Shown one piece after another: positions 37,884 through 45,184 of a stretch of 55,719 bases of DNA. Made by a program: the position numbers and the translations under genes. This DNA is from Deltaproteobacteria bacterium (GTDB lineage Bacteria > Myxococcota_A > UBA796 > GCA-2862545). The notes below the pieces were generated by a model. It searched no databases. It had not been told where the DNA came from and saw only the letters and a list, made by a program, of their open reading frames with translations. The number at the start of each line of letters is the position of its first letter. Positions within the stretch are counted from its first letter, which is position 1. The stretch spans positions 1 through 55,719 of the forward strand of contig SBGP01000027.1 of NCBI GenBank assembly GCA_006226595.1, written 5' to 3'.

Positions 37884-39275
37884 ATGGGACTGCTGGCGCA
37901 GCTTCAAGGCCGATGGGGCGGGGCACGGCAGAACGCGATCGAGGGATGCGCGACGATCACCTGGGGCGCACTCGCCGACTCCGTCGCCGTGGCGCGCGGT
38001 GGCCTGCGTGAGGCTCGCCTGCAGTCGGGAGACGTCCTGGCGACTCCAGGAGACAAGACCCTCGACTACCTGGTCCTGCTGCTCGCCTGCTTTGGCGAGG
38101 GCATCACGGTGCTGCCTCTGAACCCGCGTGCCCCTCGCGCCGAACGCGAGAAGCTCGTCGCCATCGCCGAGGAACACCGCCGCGTCTACCGCTGGGAAGG
38201 CGCCCCGCCCGAGGGCGACGCCATCCATGGCGACGAGGTCGACGACGAGCACCCCGCGCTGCTGTGCTTCACCTCGGGGACGACGGGCGTGCCCAAGGGG
38301 GCCCTGCTCTCGCACCGCGCGGTCGCCGCGGATCTCCGCGCCCTGCACGAAGGATGGCAGTGGCGTGCCGACGACCGGCTGCTCCACGCCCTGCCGCTGT
38401 TCCACATCCACGGCCTGCTCGTCGCCCAGCTCGGCGCGCTGTGGGCCGGCGCCACCACGGTGTGGATGCCTGCCTTCGACGCGACCGAGGCCCTCGCACT
38501 GCTCCGCACCGCCGGCATCACCGTGTTCATGGGGGTGCCGACGTTCCATCACCGCCTGCTCGACGAGCCGGGGGAAGCCGAGTCGCTTCCTCTGCGCCTG
38601 GTCACCTCGGGAAGCGCACCGCTGCCAGCGGAGACCCACCGGCGCTTCCAGGCGCGATTCGGCGTCGCCATCGTCGAGCGGTACGGCATGACCGAGATTG
38701 GCATCGTGCTGTCCAATCCCTACGACGGCGCGCGCAAGCCCGGGTCCGTGGGTCTGCCGCTGCCCGGTGTGCGCTGTCGGATCACCGACCCGGACACCGG
38801 CGCGGACGTCACCGGCGAGACCGTGGGCGAGGTCCGCATCGCAGGCCCCACGCTGATGAACGGCTACCTGGGACGCCCCGAGGCCACCGCGGCTGCCATC
38901 GGGGATGGCTGGATGCACACCGGCGACTTCGGATGGCGCGACGACGACGGCTACGTGCACCTCCTCGGTCGGAAGCACGACCTGATCCTGGTCGGGGGCT
39001 TCAACGTGTACCCCCTCGAGGTCGAGGCCGCGCTCGTCGCGCACCCCGAGATCGACGAGGCGGCGGTCGTCGGGCTTCCGGATCCCGACCTCGGTGAGGT
39101 GCCCGGTGCGCTCTACCGTGGTCGCGCCACACCCGAAGCGCTGGAGGCCTGGCTTCGGGAACAGCTCTCCGCGTACAAGCTGCCCCGCCAATGGCGACGT
39201 GTGGACGCACTCCCTCGCAACCCGACGGGCAAGGTGGACCGCCGGGAAGCTCGCCGCCTGCTCACAAGCGAGTAG
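37884..39275 (+). CDS. Malonyl-CoA synthetase-like acyl-CoA ligase
   Basis: A 463-residue adenylate-forming enzyme. Core motifs are CFTSGTTGVPKGALLSH (ATP loop), the YGMTEIGIVLSNP A5 motif, GDFGWRDDDGY and the C-terminal Lys in NPTGKVDRR. The region YGMTEIGIVLSNPYDG followed by KPGSVGLPLPG matches the MatB/ACSF3 malonyl-CoA synthetase group better than acetyl-CoA or long-chain ligases, so malonate or a short dicarboxylate is the likely acid. The ATG has GGAGGG just upstream. It heads the gene set ending with RNase D. Confidence 0.8.
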   Translation: MGLLAQLQGRWGGARQNAIEGCATITWGALADSVAVARGGLREARLQSGDVLATPGDKTLDYLVLLLACFGEGITVLPLNPRAPRAEREKLVAIAEEHRRVYRWEGAPPEGDAIHGDEVDDEHPALLCFTSGTTGVPKGALLSHRAVAADLRALHEGWQWRADDRLLHALPLFHIHGLLVAQLGALWAGATTVWMPAFDATEALALLRTAGITVFMGVPTFHHRLLDEPGEAESLPLRLVTSGSAPLPAETHRRFQARFGVAIVERYGMTEIGIVLSNPYDGARKPGSVGLPLPGVRCRITDPDTGADVTGETVGEVRIAGPTLMNGYLGRPEATAAAIGDGWMHTGDFGWRDDDGYVHLLGRKHDLILVGGFNVYPLEVEAALVAHPEIDEAAVVGLPDPDLGEVPGALYRGRATPEALEAWLREQLSAYKLPRQWRRVDALPRNPTGKVDRREARRLLTSE

Positions 39276-39278
39276 GAT
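39273..39278 (+). promoter_or_regulatory. TAGGAT -10 at a stop codon
   Basis: The TAG stop of the ligase gene is part of TAGGAT, six bases before ATG 39285. AGGA also lies there and could act as a ribosome binding site, so the two roles cannot be separated. Confidence 0.3.
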
Positions 39279-39284
39279 TCCTGC

Positions 39285-40058
39285 ATGGCCATTCCGCACA
39301 TCGACCGAATCCGTGAGCTCCGCGCCCGGCTCCAGGCCTGTGGCCACGCTCCGGCGCTGCTCTCGCAGGTGCATGCGGCGCTGACCGAGCTCGCCGCGAC
39401 GCGTCACGTCGAGCGCGATGATCTGCCCGGTGACGGTCTGATCGAGTACCTCGTCCACGTGGATGGGCTGCAGGGCCTCGCCGCCGTGGACGCTCCAGAG
39501 GACGCCCCGCGTCCGGCTCGTCTGCAGGCCCGCGAGCTGTTGCTCCGCAGCGCCACCGCCGTGCTCATGCCCATCGCCCAGGATGCGCAGGACGCGAGCA
39601 CCGAGCTCGACGACTTGCGGCGCTCCCAGCTCGAAGCGATCAACAACTCCGGTGACGACGAGCTGATCGCGCGCATGCGCTCGCTCCACGACGTGCAGCA
39701 CCACCTCGGGCACGAGCTCCAGCACGTGCAGGGGCGGCTCGCCTATGTGACGCCGACGCGGAACCTGCTCGACCTGTACGTCGAGAAGCTCGGCCGCGCG
39801 CTGCAGTCGACGGCCCCGATCCGGGACGCGCTGTGCGACACCTTTGCGCAGACTGCGGTGCAGGACCTCCCCGCGTTCCTGGAACAGCTCGGCGCGGTCG
39901 AGACCTTCGCCGATCCGTCCCCTGAGAAGGTGTACGAGCGCCTCACCCATTGGAGCGCGGAGCTGCCCGCGCTGACAGCCATCCTCGAGGCCGAGCTCGC
40001 CGAGCTCTCCGGGCGGATGACCGAGGTTCAGGCCGAGCTCGAGGAGCTCCTCGGATGA
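39285..40058 (+). CDS. Coiled-coil protein of unknown function
   Basis: A 257-residue, Ala/Glu/Leu-rich, mostly helical protein. Residues ~95-150 (AQDASTELDDLRRSQLEAI) and the C-terminal ~220-257 (LEAELAELSGRMTEVQAELEELLG) have heptad patterns. No signal or membrane segment and no recognisable catalytic motif; I do not know the family. The stop overlaps the next gene (ATGA). Confidence 0.65.
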   Translation: MAIPHIDRIRELRARLQACGHAPALLSQVHAALTELAATRHVERDDLPGDGLIEYLVHVDGLQGLAAVDAPEDAPRPARLQARELLLRSATAVLMPIAQDAQDASTELDDLRRSQLEAINNSGDDELIARMRSLHDVQHHLGHELQHVQGRLAYVTPTRNLLDLYVEKLGRALQSTAPIRDALCDTFAQTAVQDLPAFLEQLGAVETFADPSPEKVYERLTHWSAELPALTAILEAELAELSGRMTEVQAELEELLG

Positions 40059-40753
40059 GCTTGCCGCTCGGTCGGTGGGATCCGGGTGTCCACGCAGGAC
40101 TGAGCGCGCTGCTGGAGGAGCCGGGCAACGGGCGCATCGCGGCCTTCGACTTCGACCAGACCTGCATCACCGGCGACATCGGCGAGAGCTTGCTCGACGC
40201 GCTCGGTCGCGACGTGCGCGCCGAGTACGAGCGACTCGACGAAGAGGAAGGGCACGAGGTCTCGTACCCATGGTGCGCGGCGGTGCTCGGCGGTCGCACG
40301 GTCGAAGAGCTCGACCAGTTCGCGGCGTCGACCTCGCAGGCGTGCCTGGACAGCGGCAAGATCCGCCTGCGTCCCGAGATGATCGCGCTCCAGGCGGCCT
40401 TGCGCGACGCCGGGTGGCAGGTGTGGGTGGTGACCGCGTCCGCGCGACGCGCCGTGATTCCGCTCGCCGCACGCTACGGGGTGCCCGCCGAACGGGTGCT
40501 CGGCATGGAGCTCCGCGAGGTCGACGGGTGGGCGCACGAAGAAGTCGTCGGCACCGTGACGTACCGACAGGGCAAGGTGGATGCTCTGTTCGACGCCACC
40601 GGCCGCCGGCCGGACCTCGCTGCGGGCGACAGCATCACCGACCTCGAGCTGCTTCGCAGCGCGACATATCGCCTGCTTCTCGATAGGGGCGCTCCTCACG
40701 TCCGAGGGATCGCGGAAGAGGAGCGGTGGTGGATTCAGCCAGCCTTTCAGTGA
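40055..40753 (+). CDS. HAD-superfamily phosphatase (PSPase-like)
   Basis: A 232-residue HAD enzyme. Motif I is AFDFDQTCITGD, with the nucleophile Asp and the acid Asp two residues later; motif II is WVVTAS; motif III Lys lies in TYRQGKVDAL; motif IV is AAGDSITDLELL. The helical cap between motifs I and II (RAEYERLDEEEGHEV) fits the C1-capped PSPase-like (HAD-IB) group. The substrate is unknown. ATGA overlaps the preceding stop. Confidence 0.8.
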   Translation: MSLPLGRWDPGVHAGLSALLEEPGNGRIAAFDFDQTCITGDIGESLLDALGRDVRAEYERLDEEEGHEVSYPWCAAVLGGRTVEELDQFAASTSQACLDSGKIRLRPEMIALQAALRDAGWQVWVVTASARRAVIPLAARYGVPAERVLGMELREVDGWAHEEVVGTVTYRQGKVDALFDATGRRPDLAAGDSITDLELLRSATYRLLLDRGAPHVRGIAEEERWWIQPAFQ

Positions 40754-41802
40754 AGCGCCCCGGCCTCCTGGTGATCAACTTCGGAGGACCGCAGTCCGAG
40801 AGCGAGCTCGCGCCGTTCCTGGAAGAGCTGTTCATGGACGTCCTGCCGCTGCCGGGGGCGCTCAGGCGCTTCGCCGCTCGGCGGATCGCCGGAAGCCGAG
40901 CCGGTCGCGTCGCTCCGAACTACGCGCAGATCGGCTGGTCACCGCTGGTGCCCTCGACCTTCGAGCAGGTCGACGCCCTCAAGGCGCAACTGCCAGCGGA
41001 TCTCCCCGTCGCGGTCGGCATGATGCTGTCGCCGCCCAGCTTCGAGACGGCGGTCAAGGACCTGCTCGACCAGGGCGTGGACGGCATCGTCGCCCTGGCG
41101 CTGTTCCCTCAGTGGAGCTTCGCGACCACCGGGGCCGCCTTCGAGCGCCTCGACGCCGCGCTCGCGTCCCTCGGGAAGGCGGATCTCCCGCTGCACCGCG
41201 TGCCGGCGTTCTTCGGACACCCGCAGTACGTCGAGGCCCTGGCGGAGCGCATTCGTGAAGGCATCGACCAGCTGCCCGGCGACGGGCCGGTGCACCTGCT
41301 GTTCTCGCCTCACGGGCTCCCGCTGTCGTTCCTGCGCAAGGGCGACCCCTACCCCGAGCAGGTTCGCGCCACGATCAAGGCAGTGCTGGACCGCCTGGCG
41401 TGGACGGAACCGGCGCACGTCGGCTGGCAGAGCCGGGTCGGACCCGTGAAGTGGATCGAGCCGAGCACCGAAGCCGAGGTCGAACGCCTCGGGCGCGAGG
41501 GCGCCAAGCGCGTGCTCGTCGTGCCGGTCGCGTTCGTCGGCGACCACATCGAGACCCTGCACGAGCTGGACATCGAGCTCGCCGAGGTCGCGCACAAGGC
41601 GGGCATCACCCACTTCGGGCGCGCGCCGGCACTCGACGCGCACCCGCAATTCATCGCGTGCCTGGCCCAGCTCGCCGAGCAGGGCGTCGCGCGATTCGGA
41701 TCGTCGAGCTGTGTACGGTGCACCTTGCCCATCACACCGGGCTACGCCAAGGGTCGCTGCGCCGCGTGCCGGTTCGTCCCGCCGTCTCATCTGTTGCGCT
41801 GA
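40729..41802 (+). CDS. hemH: Ferrochelatase
   Basis: A 357-residue ferrochelatase-type chelatase that inserts Fe2+ into a porphyrin at the end of haem synthesis. Family features include LLVINFGGPQS at the N terminus, FPQWSFATTGAAFE carrying the usual active-site region, FSPHGLPLSF with the conserved His, and VPVAFVGDHIETLHELDIE with the catalytic Glu/Asp-rich helix. The C terminus carries four Cys in CVRC and, 12 residues on, CAAC, suggesting a bound Zn or [2Fe-2S] centre. The start is uncertain: GTG 40729 has AGGAG spaced 5 bases away; GTG 40726 and a GTGA-overlap GTG at 40750 are alternatives. Confidence 0.9.
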   Translation: MDSASLSVKRPGLLVINFGGPQSESELAPFLEELFMDVLPLPGALRRFAARRIAGSRAGRVAPNYAQIGWSPLVPSTFEQVDALKAQLPADLPVAVGMMLSPPSFETAVKDLLDQGVDGIVALALFPQWSFATTGAAFERLDAALASLGKADLPLHRVPAFFGHPQYVEALAERIREGIDQLPGDGPVHLLFSPHGLPLSFLRKGDPYPEQVRATIKAVLDRLAWTEPAHVGWQSRVGPVKWIEPSTEAEVERLGREGAKRVLVVPVAFVGDHIETLHELDIELAEVAHKAGITHFGRAPALDAHPQFIACLAQLAEQGVARFGSSSCVRCTLPITPGYAKGRCAACRFVPPSHLLR

Positions 41803-41871
41803 TCGCCGCAGCCGGCTACCCGCTGCATCCCGGCGAAAACTCACGTTGGCCGTGGCTCTCCGCAGGAACTC

Positions 41872-42450
41872 ATGAGTCTGACCACGCTCGAACGGCTGCC
41901 GCAGCGCACGCCCCCCGTTCAGGACCAGCTGCACCTCGCGCTGCAGCCGGTTCCCGGCGAGGAGCAGGTCATGCTGTGGCTCTCGGACGGCCGAGCGGCC
42001 GACCTGTGTGCCGCGTGGATCGAGTGCGGCCCGGGCGGCATGCTCGCCGCCGGCGATCACCCCCACGCGCTGCTCCTCCGCTCGCCGCTCGAGCTGGCCA
42101 TGCGCGCGCCGCGTCGCATGCGCGGCGACGACGAAGGCACGAGCGTCGACTGGCGCGCGTCCGTCGACGGCAGCGCCCTGCTGCTCACGAACGACACCGA
42201 GCTGGCCACGTGGGTGGCGGCCCATCGCCTCGCAGAGTTCCTCGCCGAGGCCCATGCGCCCGCGATGTCCGTGGAGCAGCTGCGCGCGGTGGTCGGCACC
42301 CCCGCCGAAGACGGTCGTGTCACCGTGTCGCTGTCCATGGGACTTCACACCGCGGAGCTCCGCGTCGAGCGACGCGACGCGATCGGCCGAGCCAGCGAGA
42401 CCTGGATCGGCAGCCCGCGCGCCGGATGGCGGAGCAACTGGGCCTGGTGA
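41872..42450 (+). CDS. Conserved-looking protein of unknown function
   Basis: A 192-residue soluble protein with several beta-like stretches (EEQVMLWLSDGRAADLCAAW, HALLLRSPLELAM) and a C-terminal helix-strand ending GLHTAELRVERRDA. No motif is recognised. Its stop overlaps the preferred GTG start of the RNase D gene (GTGA) and AGGAA precedes its ATG. Confidence 0.6.
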   Translation: MSLTTLERLPQRTPPVQDQLHLALQPVPGEEQVMLWLSDGRAADLCAAWIECGPGGMLAAGDHPHALLLRSPLELAMRAPRRMRGDDEGTSVDWRASVDGSALLLTNDTELATWVAAHRLAEFLAEAHAPAMSVEQLRAVVGTPAEDGRVTVSLSMGLHTAELRVERRDAIGRASETWIGSPRAGWRSNWAW

Positions 42451-43523
42451 TTCCGCAGCTCCTCACGTCGGAAGCCCAGCTTGCCGACCTCGAGCACGCG
42501 CTCGCCGAGACCGACCGCGTCGCCCTCGACACCGAGTTCCACCCGGAACGCCGGCGCACACCCCTGCTCCATCTGGTGTCGCTCGCCACGCCGGCGGGCA
42601 CCTGGCTCGTCGATCCACACGTCCCCGGACTGCTCGAGCGACTGCGCGCACCGCTGTCGACGAAGACCTGGGTGGTCCACGGAGGCCGCTACGATCTCGT
42701 CCTCATGGAGCCCCGCGTCGGCAGGCCCGCCCACGTCGTCGACACGCAGATCCTCGCCGGACTGTGCACGTCGCTGTACCCGGCACGCCTGGAACAGCTG
42801 CTCGAGGGCGATCCTTTTGCACGCGGAAGCGGCCAGACCATGAGCGACTGGAGCCAGCGTCCGCTGACGCGGCTGCAGCGCGCCTACGCCGCGGACGACG
42901 TTCTGCGCCTTCTCGACCTCGCCGCCGACCTGGAAGAGCGAGTGCATGCGCTCGGCCGCAGCCACCTCGCCACCGAGGCGATGCAGGCCTTCGCAGAGGA
43001 TGCCTACGGCCCGCAGCGCACCGATCCACTGGGGTTCCGCGGACGTCGCCAGCTCTCCCCCCGCGAGGCGGCGATCCTCGACGAGATCCTGTGGTGGCGC
43101 GATCTCGAAGCCGAGGCCCAGGACAGCACGCCCACCTCGATCCTCGGCGACGGCCACGTCCTGGATCTCGCGAAACGCGCGCCGAGCACCCTCGAAGCCG
43201 TGAGCGCCAACCGGCGGTTTCCGAATCGGATCGCCCAACAGTACGGCCGCGCCTTCGTCGACATCGTGCACCGCGTCCACCGCCGTCCCGAAGCCCTGCT
43301 CCCACGTACGGCGCCTCGGGGCTCGGCGCGCGAGGCGCGGCTGGTCTGGTGGCGCGCCCAGTCTCTGGTCGCGGGCCTCGCGCATCAATGGGCCGCAGAG
43401 CTCGCTCTTCCGGACGCCGTGCTCGAGCGCGTCGTCGACGGCGAAGCGCTCGACGGCTGGCGCGCGACGCTCCTCGGTCCGTGGGTGCAAACCGAGCGGA
43501 TGCGCGAGCCCGCGCGAGAATGA
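42447..43523 (+). CDS. rnd: Ribonuclease D-family 3'-5' exonuclease
   Basis: A 358-residue DEDDy exonuclease with an HRDC domain. Motif I is LDTEF (D28, E30), motif II the Asp in HGGRYDLVL (D83), motif III YAADDV (Y147, D151), so the four metal ligands and the Tyr are intact. HRDC-type helices follow at ~190-260. The GTG at 42447 overlaps the preceding stop (GTGA) and gives the usual RNase D N terminus; an ATG at 42426 would add seven residues. It should trim tRNA or other RNA 3' ends. Confidence 0.85.
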   Translation: MIPQLLTSEAQLADLEHALAETDRVALDTEFHPERRRTPLLHLVSLATPAGTWLVDPHVPGLLERLRAPLSTKTWVVHGGRYDLVLMEPRVGRPAHVVDTQILAGLCTSLYPARLEQLLEGDPFARGSGQTMSDWSQRPLTRLQRAYAADDVLRLLDLAADLEERVHALGRSHLATEAMQAFAEDAYGPQRTDPLGFRGRRQLSPREAAILDEILWWRDLEAEAQDSTPTSILGDGHVLDLAKRAPSTLEAVSANRRFPNRIAQQYGRAFVDIVHRVHRRPEALLPRTAPRGSAREARLVWWRAQSLVAGLAHQWAAELALPDAVLERVVDGEALDGWRATLLGPWVQTERMREPARE

Positions 43524-43562
43524 TCCTGTTTGGATCGCCCTCTGGAAAAGCGCGGCCGTAAA

Positions 43563-43664
43563 TTTTTCGACCCCCGCAAAGCCGGTGTTCAAGCGGATCT
43601 CCGGACCGATGTCATGCGAGTGTCGAAAAAGATTGTTGAAGCCTTGGGGGTGGATTGCCATACT
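43563..43664 (+). promoter_or_regulatory. Flp pilin promoter with flanking inverted repeat
   Basis: TTGAAG (43636-43641) and CATACT (43659-43664) are exactly 17 bases apart, the best sigma-70 pair in the window. Upstream an inverted repeat, TTTTTCGAC at 43563-43571 and GTCGAAAAA at 43622-43630, surrounds a relatively A+T-rich stretch and ends five bases before the -35. It could be a looping operator or a binding site for an architectural protein. The leader would be about 53 bases long and contain TGGAG at a good distance from ATG 43724. Confidence 0.55.
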
Positions 43665-43723
43665 CACGGTGCACGGGCGACCTGCCAAGCCCGAGCGGAT
43701 CCCAACAAACTCTGGAGTCTCCC

Positions 43724-43882
43724 ATGCTTTCCAAGTTCGTCCGTGACGAGAACGGCGCCACCGCCATCGAGTACGGCCTCATCGCCGCCCTTATCGCCGT
43801 CGTCATCATCGCCGCGGTCACCATCCTCGGCCAGAAGCTCAACAGCACCTTCCAGTCGATCGGCAACTCCCTGCCGGCGTAG
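43724..43882 (+). CDS. flp: Flp/Fap-type pilin
   Basis: A 52-residue Flp pilin subunit. A short leader with N10-G11 is followed by ATAIEYGLIAALIAVVII: the prepilin peptidase (not in the window) would cut after Gly11, leaving Glu at position 5 of the mature pilin, the normal Flp signature. After the hydrophobic helix the 18-residue tail (LGQKLNSTFQSIGNSLPA) is short. A TGGAG site and a strong promoter precede it; a hairpin and a terminator follow, so the pilin is expected to be made in excess over the assembly machinery. Confidence 0.92.
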   Translation: MLSKFVRDENGATAIEYGLIAALIAVVIIAAVTILGQKLNSTFQSIGNSLPA

Positions 43883-43888
43883 TGAAGG

Positions 43889-43902
43889 CGCTCGAAAGAG
43901 CG
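43889..43902 (+). other. GAAA-tetraloop hairpin after the pilin stop
   Basis: CGCTC-GAAA-GAGCG, a 5-bp stem with a stable GNRA tetraloop, lies 7 bases after the flp stop. It may stabilise the 3' end of the pilin mRNA. Confidence 0.5.
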
Positions 43903-43909
43903 AATTTGG

Positions 43910-43942
43910 AAAGCCATCGTCCCGACGGGGACGGTGGCTTTT
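43910..43942 (+). terminator. Pilin terminator
   Basis: A 14-bp stem (43910-43923 with 43928-43941, one G-U pair, loop GACG) ends in four T residues. Its position between flp and cpaB suggests partial termination that sets the pilin-to-machinery ratio, unless cpaB has its own promoter. Confidence 0.85.
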
Positions 43943-44251
43943 CTCGTTGTTGACAGGTGATCTCGGGAGGCACGCCACCCGAGTTCGATTTTCGATCAGG
44001 ACGATCGCAGGTGCGGTCGGCCGCATCCAGACAATGCAGTCAGGGCGGCCACACCGCAGTCTCGGCTCGCGAAATCCCGCTTGCCTCCGTGGCATCCGCG
44101 ACGGCCAGCGCCCCCTGGACCCGCTCGTCAGCCTGGCACATGCCGTCGAAGAGACGCAGTTTGCGGGCCTCCCCGGTTTTATTGCGTCGCCGAATGGGGT
44201 AGAAACTACCGGCCGGCTTACTAGGCCTGCGCCCGGGGAATGGAGGACGAG
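43943..44251 (+). other. Long gap between flp and cpaB
   Basis: No convincing gene is seen here. A TTGACA at 43950-43955 has no -10 at a suitable distance. CTCGGG and CCCGAG form an imperfect inverted repeat near 43962-43983. GTTTTATTGCG near 44175 and TAGAAACTACC near 44199 are relatively A+T-rich and could belong to a cpaB promoter, but I cannot define it. The cpaB ribosome binding site is GGAGGACGAG just before ATG 44252. Small open frames on both strands look like chance. Confidence 0.35.
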
Positions 44252-45145
44252 ATGGCTCGCCAGAACACAGGCGGTCGCGGACGCGCGGTCGCATTCATGG
44301 GAGTCGCGCTGTTGATGGCGTCCGGCGCCGCATATGGACTCTACGCACTCGTACAGGACTACGAGCGCCAGCTGTCCGAAGCCCGCCAGCGCGAGCAGAA
44401 CGTGCCGGTCGTGATCGCGGCACAGGACCTCTCGCAGGGTGGCGACATCACCAAGGACGACGTCACGATCTTCGAGGTGCCGCCGCACTACGTGCCGACG
44501 ACCACGTACAGCCGTGCCGAAGACGTCTACGATCGCGTGCCAAAGGAGCGTATCCTCAAGCACGAGTTCATTCGTGAGGAGCGCCTCGCGAACGCCGAGG
44601 AAGGCACCGGCCTGAACGCGATCATTCCGCGTGGCATGCGCGCCCTGCCGGTGAACATCACCAACGGTTCCGCGGTGTCCGGCTTCGTGAACCCGGGCAA
44701 CTACGTCGACGTGCTCGTCTCCGTCCGCAAGGGCGTCACGGGCAGCGAGTACGCGACGATCACCCTGCTCCAGGCCGTCCAGGTGCTCGCCGTGGACAAC
44801 AAGCTCGGAGAGGGCGAGTCGGTGTCGACGATCGGCAAGCAGCGTCCGTCCGTGACGCTCGCGCTCACGCCGGAAGACGCGTTGAAGATGACGCACTCGG
44901 TGCGCGACGCCTCGGTCACCCTGACGCTCCGCAACGACATCGACGTCACCCAGGTCGAGACCAACGGCGCCACGCCTTCCGACCTGATCGGCAAGGCCGA
45001 CACGCGTAAGAAGGTGGTTCGCAGCACCGGCGGTACCTCCACGGGCCCGGCGACGACCACTGACACGCTGAAGATCATCCGCGGTTCGCGGACCGAGGAG
45101 AAGGATCCGAACTCCTACGGTACGCGCGCCCGCCGCCGGCGGTAA
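44252..45145 (+). CDS. cpaB: CpaB/RcpC Flp pilus assembly protein
   Basis: A 297-residue inner-membrane-anchored periplasmic protein of the Tad system. An N-terminal helix (~residues 12-36, VAFMGVALLMASGAAYGLYA) is followed by a SAF domain (VPVVIAAQDLSQGGDI, then LKHEFIREERL) and the RcpC core (GMRALPVNITNGSAVSGFVNPGNYVDVLVS). CpaB is thought to link secretin to the inner-membrane complex. The C terminus is basic, ending RARRRR. The ATG at 44252 is chosen because GGAGGACGAG lies directly before it; ATG 44240 sits inside that site. Confidence 0.9.
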   Translation: MARQNTGGRGRAVAFMGVALLMASGAAYGLYALVQDYERQLSEARQREQNVPVVIAAQDLSQGGDITKDDVTIFEVPPHYVPTTTYSRAEDVYDRVPKERILKHEFIREERLANAEEGTGLNAIIPRGMRALPVNITNGSAVSGFVNPGNYVDVLVSVRKGVTGSEYATITLLQAVQVLAVDNKLGEGESVSTIGKQRPSVTLALTPEDALKMTHSVRDASVTLTLRNDIDVTQVETNGATPSDLIGKADTRKKVVRSTGGTSTGPATTTDTLKIIRGSRTEEKDPNSYGTRARRRR

Positions 45146-45184
45146 GCTGCGCCCACCCTGTTTCACCCCCCCTGTCAGAGGCTG

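Noticed and set aside
43646-43660. GGGGGTGGATTGCC as a sigma-54 promoter for flp
   Set aside because: The GG to GC distance is off by one base, while the overlapping TTGAAG-N17-CATACT is a good sigma-70 pair.
43950-43978. TTGACA after the pilin terminator as a cpaB promoter
   Set aside because: No -10-like hexamer lies 15-19 bases downstream and it is about 300 bases from cpaB.
44141-44160. TGGCACATGCC as a sigma-54 promoter before cpaB
   Set aside because: The -12 half lacks GC at the required spacing.
43957-44294. Small open frames on both strands between flp and cpaB
   Set aside because: No ribosome binding site, biased low-complexity composition and no hydrophobic or domain pattern.
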